From Henckelia pumila (Eukaryota; Streptophyta; Magnoliopsida; Lamiales; Gesneriaceae): DNA of 64,000 nucleotides. The stretch spans positions 4,588,001-4,652,000 of the forward strand of contig NC_133123.1 in NCBI RefSeq assembly GCF_033568475.1, read 5' to 3'. The translations under genes were made by a program, and so were the position numbers. Position 1 is the stretch's first letter; each line of letters begins with the position of its first letter. Positions 1 through 10,878 of the stretch are shown here, one piece after another. A model generated the notes under the pieces. The model worked only from the letters and a program-made list of their open reading frames with translations, did no database searches and was not told the origin of the DNA.

Positions 1-427
1 AAATAATATAATCAATCACTTAAATATAATTTATGTTTTCAAATAACGTCGTATTAAAATGTGATTTTATATAAATAAACAATTTCACATTTTTTATTAT
101 GTATTTATTTGTTATATTTAATGTTGTATATGTAAACATATACCTTGATAAAATTTTAATTTATTAAAATTTTTTTTTGAGAGGATAATTTATTAAATTT
201 ATATGTTGACAGAAATTTACTGTTTTGTCGTACTTTTCTGCACAAGAATCCATATTTTCTTTTAACTCGTATTAAAATATGAATTGTAAATTTATGCATT
301 CTTTTAACTCTGTCTAATTTTTAAAAATATTACAGGACAATCTATGTGGCATACATTTATTTTATATTAAAAACTTTAGAATGAATAAAATTCTCAAAAT
401 CAAGATTATAGTCTTTTCGATTACAAA

Positions 428-647
428 TCTATACTATTTTATTAAAGTTGAGATATGTATAATAACCGTTTTTTCTCACCTAATGCGAGAACACCAAGTT
501 TTTTTGTCAATTTTACCCTTTGGACCCCACCTTCCCCAAAAAGTGGAATTGAATCACTGAACCAGCAACATTTCTTAAAAAACAAAATTGAACAATCAAC
601 ACGTTTATTCATATTTTCACACGCAATGCGTGTGCCTATCCCGCTAG
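428..647 (+). mobile_element. Small non-autonomous Helitron
   Basis: The element starts with TC (TCTATACTATTTTATTAAAG) after a host A. It ends in CTAG followed by a host T, the A/T insertion pattern of Helitrons. An 8-bp perfect stem hairpin (CACACGCA/TGCGTGTG, 618-634) lies 9 nt before CTAG, as expected for a Helitron 3' end. At 220 bp it has no room for a Rep/helicase protein and must have been mobilised in trans. A relative sits in reverse orientation at 17900-18120. Confidence 0.8.
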
Positions 648-1056
648 TTTTAATTATATTTGCGAAAATTTTAAAAAAATTTACATTAAATTATGTTGAT
701 GATGGCGACGGATTGCTTCATGCATTTTACATTTAAAAAAAATATATACTCCTCAAAAACAAATTGAAAACCTGATATTATATTAAAAAAATGTTAACAT
801 TTATTTTTTATTTTAGAGAATAATACGATAAATATATATAATTAACATTAAAAACAATAACCGTAATGAAATAATATAGTTTTCAAGGACATCGTATTCA
901 AATATGATTTTTTTATTAAAAAAAATTAAAAATCTACAATTTCAGTTACGTATTTATTTGTTATTTCTTTTAAATATAGAAAAGTAACATAAAAATCAAA
1001 GTTATAATCGAAATTAAATATAATATATAATCAACCACTTAAAATAATTTAGATTC

Positions 1057-1373
1057 CGTTTGAACATATATTTTTAAAATATTTTTAATATTTTATAAGT
1101 GAAAAAAACTTAAAATATGTATTTAGAGAAAATTTTTGTAAACTATTTTTAAAAAAATGTTCTTTAAATATAATTTTTAAAGAAAATTTGAGATATATTT
1201 TTATAATGAAACAATAGAAATCAAAGATAAGCAACATTACTTTTGTGAAGTTAAAATATTTTTGTAGAACAGTTTTCCAAATACATGTTTATTTTTAAAA
1301 CAACTTTTAACATTTTATAAAAAGTTTTTAAAAAACGTTTTATAAATACGTCTTATAAATACATGTCCAAACG
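1057..1373. mobile_element. AT-rich MITE, copy 1
   Basis: The ends are imperfect inverted repeats: CGTTTGAACATATATTT at the left, and the reverse complement of ATACATGTCCAAACG at the right. The interior is almost pure A/T and resembles the element at 4055-4384 in the order of its motifs. No target-site duplication was settled, so the superfamily is unknown. Confidence 0.5.
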
Positions 1374-3302
1374 AAATTTTAATCTTGTATATTGGGCTGA
1401 GGTTTTGATATATAGCTAGAGATGTGATCATATGCGCATTCAACTAATGAAGTAACTCATAACTTATTACTCATTAGTTAGTTTTTTCATGGATTTTCAT
1501 TTAGAAAGTTTATCGAGAGTATTCGAATATAATCATTTTTGTAGTTGGATATAAGTTTTTTTTTTTTAAATTTAAACTTATTTATCGTTTAGAAAAGCTT
1601 ATTTAATTTGTTTAGATTCGGGACCATTCCATCTAAAAAAGTTTGGTTTTGATAAATAATAATTAAGTTTAGAATAATAGCAATCGACCAAAAACTAACT
1701 ATTGATATTTGAATTATTACAATCCCAACTCAAACAATGTATTTGATCTAGAATATATATTGAAAAGGACGGCAAGAAAATGGTGACAACGTGTTTAATA
1801 CGGGTGACATTATATTAATGTTTGTAGGCCACCCACATTTAATTGAGTTCACGTTCATGATATTAATACTATACGGCTTGTTAGTTTGTTTGGTATTTGG
1901 CATTCTTAAACTTTAGGTGATTTATGAAATTTTAATTCTAATAATCTCGATAAATAATTAGTATCTCCATATTAAATACAAGAAAGACTTTTGGTTATTC
2001 CTGTGACTAGCATAGCATGCAATATGTGTATACCTATTAAAGTTTTGCTGGCAGTATTAAGTTTTGTGCAAAAGATATAGAGATTATTATTTTAAAATTA
2101 TTATACAAACTAGTTTTTTATAAATAATTTATATGCTACCATTTATTTAAACATTCATAAATTATGAAATATATGTTTGTATTTAGAGATAAATCAGAGA
2201 GAATTTGGAGAAGAAAAAATAACAAAATTAGACACAGGTGAGAAAAATGTTTATAACTTTGCAACATTAAAGTTACATAAAAAATATTATATTATTTAAT
2301 GAAGTATATGCAAAGACATTTTTGTCACGTCAACATACCAGATTAGTTAGTACGATATGATGTGCTGAATATTATAATATGGTAATTAAGTTATACTAAC
2401 TACACAAATTGGGTCATAAATAAATAACATTGCCTTTGATTCGTGTGAATCTTGCGAAATGAATCAAATTTGGGCCTAAAAGTGAAAACTTTTTGTTAGC
2501 CAGCATAGCCCATAACCGAAATCCATGACGCTGTTTTAAACGTTTTTAGGCCTTCACTTGAATTGTAATATTGACCCAAATGGAGCTTGACAGGCCCATA
2601 TTAAAGAATATATGAATTCGGGCCCAAATTCAAGAGACAAAAACATGAAGTTATTTTGAAGTTGATATATTTATTATTTAGACCTTTGATTTGTGAGATA
2701 AGAAAATAAAAAATTTACAATACGACAATAATAAATTTAAATAAGTACAAGACATTATTATTTTTTTACTTATAATAATTGTAGAACGTGATTCCAATGT
2801 CAGATAAAACGGGTAATTTGAATATGCCTGCCTTAAATTTTTTTATTTTTTATTTTTTATTTTGACATTCACCTCCTTCGTACAAAATTTAATTACCGGT
2901 AAATATTTGAATATGAAAGAAACACTTATTTCTTAGTTGTGAAAATAATAGTTGGACTCAACAGTCCACGTTGTAACATCTAACTAAATAATCGTAACAC
3001 AAGCATAAACATTATATCCCAAACTCCCACCAAATATTGGGCTCATACATTTATCATGGGCATTGAATTTTAAATTTGGTGGGTAGATGAGGGCTTTATT
3101 GTAATTTTCTCTTGACCTCAACTTATCCTAGACCCTAGTAATCATCGAAGTGTCGTGCCAAAACTTGTATCCCCAAAATGCCCCTCGCCACTACCAACAG
3201 GCAACAAGACGAACTATTCTCCCATCTTACCAAATAAAACAAGGAAAAAGACATATTTCCTTAGCAGAGGCAAACATAGAGAAATATTTGATCAGAATGG
3301 TG

Positions 3303-3377
3303 TTATGGATAAATAATAATTTGTTTAAACTAATTAGATATGATATAGAGTATTATGGATAAATAATAATTTGTTTA
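3303..3377 (+). repeat. Local 25-bp direct repeat
   Basis: The sequence TTATGGATAAATAATAATTT and its next five bases occur at 3303-3327 and again at 3353-3377, 50 bp apart. It looks like a small local duplication with no evident function. Confidence 0.7.
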
Positions 3378-4054
3378 TTGTGATTGATTACGATTGTGAT
3401 TAAAATTGTGATTAAACAAAAATTCACAATTTTGTCTTTTAAATATAATTAAAATGATTAGAAATAATGGTATATTAGGAGTTTTATAATTTTATTTCCA
3501 TTTATACAAGCCATAGATTATTTATTCTTAATGAAATTGATGATTAAAAATCATGCTCAAATTTAATTATTAACGGGCCTTAAGTTTAGGATTTTTTTTA
3601 AATTTTTAAGTAAACATGAAATGAATTATTACTAATAGTCTTATCACAATAATCATCCCAAATAAACGCAATCATATATTATTAGCATTATATAGTCTGG
3701 TCATGAAAAAAATTGGTTATATAAATATTAATAAATTTTAGTTATTTCATTTTACTTTTACCATTGACTATTGTGCTCATTGTATTAACTATTCAAGGAA
3801 TTCAAGAGATGCAGTTTCAAATCTAGTATGTTCTCTAACCGAGGTATGCATATTAATTATTAAGGCAAAAGATATTTATCATTCTCTCCAAATAATTAAT
3901 GATATTAATTTAATAAAAGTAAATTAGTAAAAAAAAAATACTTAGTAGATATAACATTAAATATAGAAACTGGACTATGTATATGGGATGGATGAAAAAG
4001 AAATTGTAATCTAGATGAGTGATATAGAGGGAGTATTCAGAAGAAAAAATGTAG

Positions 4055-4384
4055 GCTTCATTTGGATAAGTATTTAAATTTTTTTTGGTGTTTTACAAGC
4101 GAATAAAATTTAAAGTATGTGTTTAGATAATATCTTAAAAAAATTTGAAAAATATTTTTTTAAAAATGTTTTCTTAAGTATAGTTTTTATTAAAATTGAG
4201 ATATGTATGTTTTCATAATAGAAAACAACATCGAAAAGTAACAATAAGCATGTAACCTAAAAAACGATAGAATAATTGTTTAAGAACATATTTTAATAAT
4301 AAACAACTTTTATAATATTTTATAAAATTTTTTTAAACGACAATATTTTTTTAAAATATTTTATAATTATTTATCCGATCGTAA
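4055..4384. mobile_element. AT-rich MITE, copy 2
   Basis: The left end CATTTGGATAAGTATTTAAA matches the reverse complement of the right end, around TTATTTATCCGATCG. The interior follows the same motif order as the element at 1057-1373, including a run near AAAGTATGTGTTTAGA that aligns with AAAATATGTATTTAGA there. The two copies are clearly diverged, so the insertion is old. Confidence 0.5.
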
Positions 4385-4717
4385 CCTTAATATTGAAGAT
4401 ATAGGCTTGGTTTAAGAAAAGACCAATTGGGTCCTCAATTCTCTTTGATATTTTAATTGTTTTAAGACAAAGTATGATATTTTGTTTCATCTTTTGAAAT
4501 TCAATGGTGTGACCCGAAGCTTGTCTCCTTCTCATTCCACGTTGAAGCATATTTTTGCCAGAACTATAACCGCGGACTGAAATCCCGGTAATCCCATCAT
4601 TAATGCTGTTGGGTAAAAATGAGGAAAATATTAAAAAAGAAAATAATGATAATTGTAATTTTCAAGATTTTGTTTCTTGTTTTTGATTTCTAACGAATCG
4701 TAAATTTTTCTCTCTCC

Positions 4718-5805
4718 CCCTCTATATATCTACCTTTTTTGCTCGTGAATTTATCCCATTTCGGTAATCAAGAATTTAGCTCTCACGTTTTCTCTCTCCC
4801 TCTGTCGTCTATCTCTAAAAAGGCTGAGATCTGTGCTCTCTCTCTCTCTTTCTTAAGAGGAGGGTCTCTCCTACAAATCTCCGCCGTACTTTTCTTGGCC
4901 ATTACTGGTAAGTTTACGCAAGTTTTGCGCCATTTGATGGGAACCCACTATTTTATGTAGCCTCTTTTTTGCCATTTTGTGATTGTTTTTTGGGTCAAAT
5001 TTGGGCTTCTTATTCCTCTCTTCACACCCTCTTAATCGATTGTTGTGATCTCGATCTTTTTTGGGGAATTCGGGTGGTATTGATTTGATCGAGGAGTATG
5101 AGGGTTGACTTTCTTTTCCGATGTCCTAAAGTTCCATTTTTTTTCCTTATGAAGATATATATAGATTTGCTCATCTTTAAGTTTCAGATCGATTACCCGG
5201 AACTATTGAATTAATTTACGTTGTTTATCGAACATTTGTTTGCCCATTTTTACCCTTACGTGCATTCTTACGTGATTTCACAGTATGAATGATTTAAGTG
5301 TTATATATGATGATTTGCTGTTAAAAATTAAAACTTAGAAGGCTTGATTTCCTACCGAGATTGATCGGTATCATTTCGGTGTTTCGATCACGGTGGCTTT
5401 GTAATTTAATTTGTATTTAGCTTTTGGGGACATCCTTATTTGGTTTCAAGATTACACGTGGAATTAGAATTCTTGAATTTTCATGGTGCTAACTCGTTGT
5501 TTGTATTGCTAGATTCCATCTGATAAGTGGAAACTTAAGGGGAATGCACCAATCCAATTAACTTTCTGAGCCTGAGTTGATTTCCTTAAACATCATAGTT
5601 AAGATTATGAAATTGTCTGATCTAAGTGATCTTAGTGATCTTTGTTAATCCATGTTCCTCGAACAGCTGATTTTCTTGTTGATAAAACATTTCCTTTCGG
5701 CAACTCATCTATTCTGTCAGGTCTATTGTTGAATTTTGGTAATTGCTTTCTGGTGTAGGTTTGAGAATTCACTGTGCGCTTTTACCGTAGCTTTTGTTGC
5801 ATAAC
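4718..5805 (+). promoter_or_regulatory. PPI1 core promoter and 5' UTR with leader intron
   Basis: A TATA-like TCTATATATC lies at 4721-4730, followed by a CT-rich leader typical of plant 5' UTRs. A good donor (ACTG|GTAAGT) occurs after 4907 and a plausible acceptor (GTGTAG) ends at 5758. This implies an untranslated first exon and an intron of about 850 bp upstream of the start codon at 5806. An alternative acceptor ends at 5720. Leader introns often raise expression in plants, but no such effect is shown here. Confidence 0.55.
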
Positions 5806-8800
5806 ATGGGTGTGGAGGTTCTGGAATCTAACTCATCTCTCAACATGGAAAATGGAAATGAAGCCAGCAGTGCAGTTGAAAATGGAAAAGTAAATATAAA
5901 TTTTGGCTCTCATGGTGTAGAGGAGCCAATTAAAGGAGAAGCTCCTAAAGTTTTTGAGTCCAATGTCCCCAAGGATGCAGTAGACGAATGGCCAGAGCCC
6001 AAGCAGGTGCACTCGTTTTATTTTGTTAGGTACCGGGCATTTGAAGACCAGAATTTGAAGAACAAACTTGATCTGGCTGACAAAGAGCTTCAGAAAAAGA
6101 ATCAGGAACGATTGAAACTTATTGAGAAATTGAAGGCAAAAAGGGTAAGCTGTGGTTTCTGTGTTTTAGCTGGGACTATACAAGTTTTTTAGTGTTTTAC
6201 CTTCAATACCACGCCGTTGTTTATTTACGTTGTTCTTTTACACTTCGGGAGATCTTTTCAGGGTTAGAAGGCCACATTTAAGTCACTTTAAACACCTGAG
6301 TTGTTATGATGTTAAATCATGTGAGTGTACCTTGGAGTTTGATGGTTGGACGGGCTCTAGCCATTCCACCTTCCTTTGAATTGGTTGGTCCTATTAACCT
6401 GTGTGATGTTGCTACCGAAAGTTAACTTGATCTATCCACTTTGGTCCTATTTTATTCATTCTACATGTTGTTCTCACGGTATTGATTGTGGACTTAGTGT
6501 GCAGTGTAGATCTAATTATGAAAAGCAAACTACGAGATCTTAATTAAACCTAGTATGTGTTGCAGGGGGATCGAGCCAATATAATAGCTCAATTACGATC
6601 TTTGGGTGTTGAGAATAAACAATTTAGGACATTTATGGATGAAAAAAAGAAAGAAATGGAACCTCTCCAGCAGGCTTTGGGTAAGTTGAGAGGTCCTGCC
6701 GGAAGTAGAGAAAGGGCTTACGCCATATGTTCATCCGAGGAAGAACTCAATGATCTTGTAAGATTTTATTTAACTGTATTTTTTGGTATTTTCACGTGGT
6801 ATATTACATCAGTTCTTTATATGTTACTGCCGAGGTTTTGTTGCTAACATTTTTATTATTGCTGAATGGATTAGATTAAAAGTTTCCAATACCGCATTCA
6901 GCACGAAATCATCCCTCTCACTGAAGAAAAACGAATCCTTAGGGAAATCAAACAGCTCGAAGGTACGAGGGAAAAGGTTATTGCAAATGCAGCTGAGAGG
7001 GCGAGGATTCAGGACTCATTAGGTGAAAAAGAAGCCATTCAGGACCAGGTCAAAGTAAGAAGCCAGTACCTTGAGATTTTCACGTTTAGAATCTTGGTAA
7101 GTTCCATTTATTAGTAGCCTAATACTTATTGTTTGGTATATATACAGCTGATTGGAGTTGATCTTGATGGAGTTCGAAAGGAAAAGCAAGTGATTAATGC
7201 CAGACTGAAGCAGCTCGAGGATGAAAAACTGGCTGTAGAGAAAGCGATCAAAGTTTTAGAGGAGGAATTGACTGCACTCACTGAAAAGAGAGACAAGACT
7301 TTTGAAAACATTAAAGAAATGAGAAAACAGCGAGACGAAGGGGTACGCATCTTAAATTTATGATCACAAACATTCAAGTTAATATTGATATGCTTATGAT
7401 TATTTAGATTTACAGCTATTTATGCACTGCACTTACTATGACCCTGATTTTTTGGGTTGAACTATCTATATATTATCCATGATGTGATTTTAGCATGCTC
7501 CGATCATCTACTGTGTGTCAAGAGAGAGCCCCTTATTTGCACTTATTCGACCAAAATACCAGCCACGACATACCAAATTAGAACTCTATCGAACTGATCC
7601 TTTCTCTCTCTTGACAAACATATCCATTGTATCTGTCAAAGTTTAAATTATTAAAACTATTGTAGAATTAAAATATTTTATTTTCACTATATACTTTTTT
7701 ATGAAATCATCTAAAATAAATATATTACATTAAACCTTAATTTATGACACTCCATAAGGTTTGATTCGTTTGAATATTATTAAAGTTATAGTTAAATACT
7801 TTCTCATATTATAAAAGTAATCATATATATATATATATATATATAGGGAGAGAGAGAGAGACGCACATTTCTTGTAATAAATTTTGATCTTTAATGAATA
7901 TGTTTCTCTTTTCAATAAAATTTTATTTATATAGTATATTAATTGAAAAATTAGTATCAAAATATTTTTAAAAATCATAGAAAATGCTATGCATGTGTCA
8001 AACATGTCCATTACACTAGTAGCGTGTGTTAGGCACAGGTGAAATGAAGGTTGAAACTTTGTGCTTAAATGTAAGTCAAGGCTCAGTGTTTCAATGAAGT
8101 GCGCTCTTGGGTTGTGAAGCATGAGTCTTTAGGATCTTTGAAGCTCAAGACGCATTTTAAGTGCATCTTTAATTTAGGGATGGTAAAAATTCAGCAAACA
8201 TGTAAGGCAATGATCGTTCAATTTTGTTTATAGATTACTGGATATTTATTTTACTGTTCAACAGAATTTAAAGAACATGATAAAAGATACTGGATGAAAG
8301 ACAATTTAGATTTTAATATATTATCCCCAAAATCCCTTACTTTGAGTTCACGTGCCTTGTGCTTATGTTCTATGATGCATGTTGCCTCGGTGAAACCTTA
8401 AGCCAGCAATAACTATGCTTTCAGATTTAACTACAAAAGCAATACTAGAGAAAACTTGCACTGTCATGCAAACATGAAACATTGTTTCTTAGTTGGTCAT
8501 CATGTGCTGTTTATTCTTTTATATATGATTGCCCATATGAAGAAAAGTTTGTTCCTATATATATATAGCCCTTGCTTGGTTTTCTTTTTGTTAGTAAACT
8601 TAGCTTTTATCTACTGTCATGTTGTCAAATTCGAACAATAAAGTGAAGCTTTCAGAAACCAAAGGTTAGAAACAAAAGGCCAAACTCAAAATTACTCCAA
8701 TTTTCTCGTAGCCATATTTTTGGGAGGGTGTTTAAGAGGATTTAATGCAATAAAATGATGGATTGTCATTGTTTCAGACTCATTACTTGATTGCTTTTCT

Positions 8801-10060
8801 ATTTTTCTGAGTAACTTAAAGCAGAATATTTTTGGCCTTAAAGGCATTCTATTGCTTTTGGAAACAATTCCATATTTCACAATTTTGATCATGACGAAAT
8901 TTCTATTCCATTGTGTAGAATTCTCCCTTCCATGAAAATCGTGTTGTCTTGACCAAAGCTAAAGTACTTGCAGTTAACAAGGATGTTAAGGCCCTGCAGG
9001 ATCTTTCAGATACAGAGGTAAGTATGGAGGATAATATTCTTTTAACTAATAACTCAACGTCATTATTTTGTAATTAGTTTACAGTTTTCCGTTATTCCCT
9101 TGTCTAGGTTGGGAACTTCATGAACCTCTGGAATAACAATAAGGCTTTTCGGGATGATTATGAGAGGAGAATCTTGCCCTCTCTTGATGCGAGGCAGTTG
9201 AGTAGGGATGGCCGGATGAGGAATTCGGAGGAGAAACCTCTGGTGTCAGTCGAGGTGCCCACTCCATCTATGCCGGAGGTGGTGAAAACAACTTCCAAAC
9301 AACCCCCAAAGCAAGATTTGGTCTCCGCAGCCAAAGAAGATACTTCTGAGCAGAAAGTTCAGAATCCTAAGAATGCTAAAAACAATAAAGGAAACAAGAA
9401 AACAGAACTCACCTTGGAGAAGATTGAAGAGCAAGCCAGGGAGGAGGAAGTGTTTCAGTCTGATATAATCCCGAAGGATTCTCTCCCCAAGAAGGAAGAA
9501 ATGGATGAAACTAAGCTGAAAGAGCTTAAGAAAGAAGAGGAGATGGCCAAGCGTCTTCAGACAGAAGAAAGGAGGAAGAAGTTGGCAGAGAAAGCTGCCG
9601 CCAAAGCAGCTAAAAAAGCTGAGCAGGAAGCGGAAAAGAAGCTCAAGGAAATTATTAATTTTTTTATCACATATACTATGTCCAACAGAACATACTTTTT
9701 CAAGCTTTGATACTTAAGTTATTTTAATTCGAATTTATACAGGAGCGTGAAAAGAGAGCAAGGAAGAAGACCGGTGTCACTGCTGCTGCTGCGGATTCTG
9801 AAGAGCCATCTGAAACAACTGAGGAGGTTGTCGAACAGGAGATAGTCAAGGAAAAAGTCGAAACTCCCGTTGTTCCCCACAAGAACAAGGCTCGTAAAGA
9901 GAACTCCATCAGGCACAGAGCACGCCCCAGAGGCGGTCTGGATTCACTTCCCAAGGCCATGCTCAAACGCAAGAAGACGACAAACTATTGGATGTGGGCT
10001 GTTCCTGCTGCTCTCGTGGTTCTTGCACTTTTGGTAGTCGGCTACACCTATCTTAGTTAA
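5806..10060 (+). CDS. PPI1: Proton pump interactor 1 (PPI1-like)
   Basis: PPI1 binds the regulatory C-terminal region of the plasma-membrane H+-ATPase; family members are tail-anchored coiled-coil proteins. Coding exons: 5806-6144, 6566-6757, 6875-7054, 7148-7342, 8919-9017, 9108-9647, 9743-10060. All join in phase to give 620 residues, near the family length of about 610. The family hallmark HSFYFVRYRAFED lies in the first exon, and GDRANIIAQLRSLGVENKQF opens the second. The middle is a Lys/Glu-rich coiled coil, followed by an acidic and basic low-complexity stretch. The C-terminus is a single hydrophobic segment (WMWAVPAALVVLALLVVGYT) after a basic KRKK, consistent with a tail anchor. ATG 5806 opens the conserved N-terminus. 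The intron after 9647 lacks a GT donor: the frame closes only if AAG|GAAATT is the donor. Otherwise a stop at 9708 would remove the anchor. Confidence 0.9.
7343..8918 (+). other. Large PPI1 intron with microsatellite
   Basis: This 1.58-kb intron is far longer than its neighbours. It holds an (AT)n then (GA)n tract near 7826-7860 and a 13-bp inverted repeat (TGTCAAGAGAGAG near 7517, CTCTCTCTTGACA near 7607) with about 75 bp between the arms. The inverted repeat may be a worn MITE. No coding exon was recognised inside. Confidence 0.6.
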
Positions 10061-10878
10061 GACAGTGGAGAGGAAACAACTCTTGAGAGACTGTTATACT
10101 ATTGTAGTGATCGATAGTTTTTCGCGTCCTGTGCACTAGGATGGAGTTTGAGATATTTACAGCAGAGGAACTTTGAAACTCATTTGTTTTTTTGGATTAT
10201 TGTATTTTCAACTTTGCTCCTAAATTTTGTTGAAACTTTTGTTTACTACTGCAAGCTGTTGTGATGGTATGTAGAACAGGTACTAGCATAATTCTGTCGT
10301 ATCAAGAAAATTATGTTGGAAATAGCTTTCAAGGAGTGGCCCGAGTTACTGAGGCAGATGACCGGTTGGTCAATTTTTTGGGACAATTATGTTGCATAAA
10401 GCTTATTCAGTACTTATTCTGACCAGTATGGTCCGAGAGTTTAGCTAATGCACGTTGAAGACAACGATTGCGGATTCTCAGGTAAAAAGGAAAAAACAGT
10501 TAAGGTAAAATAGAAATAGTTAATTAGCTTTTAAACGTTTTTTTATAGTTCAATGACACAAAGTATCAGGTTTAGATCTCGGTTTGAAGACTAAATTGTC
10601 TTCTTTAACTTAAAAAAATACATTAAACATTATGCACAATCTATCTGGTATTTCAATTCGTCAACAGAACTGAAAAGAATATTCACAAGGTTTTTTGGAC
10701 ACTGCCAAGCAATATTAAAAATAAAGTTTATACCTTAAAATATTGGGCTCATCCGATGCCTTAAAATGTGGGCTCAATATTAACTTGACCCATTAAGAGG
10801 CCCATTGAACCCCAACCTCTTAACGGCACCACCACCCAAACTCAAATTCAAAATTTGAACTTGGCATTTCCCTTTTCA

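Larger units (their letters stand above)
1..4717. other. Gene-free AT-rich stretch
   Basis: No convincing coding exon, tRNA or known miRNA sequence was seen. The stretch is very AT-rich, with frequent stops in all frames. It contains the Helitron at 428-647 and two related MITEs at 1057-1373 and 4055-4384. A 25-bp direct repeat occurs at 3303-3327 and 3353-3377. The short frames here lack splice context or family resemblance. Confidence 0.7.

Noticed and set aside
455-736. 93-codon frame overlapping the first Helitron
   Set aside because: Most of it is Helitron sequence including the terminal hairpin, and the rest is AT-rich flank. No protein family fits.
3150-3362. 70-codon plus-strand frame
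   Set aside because: It reads into the local direct repeat and has no splice partners or family resemblance.
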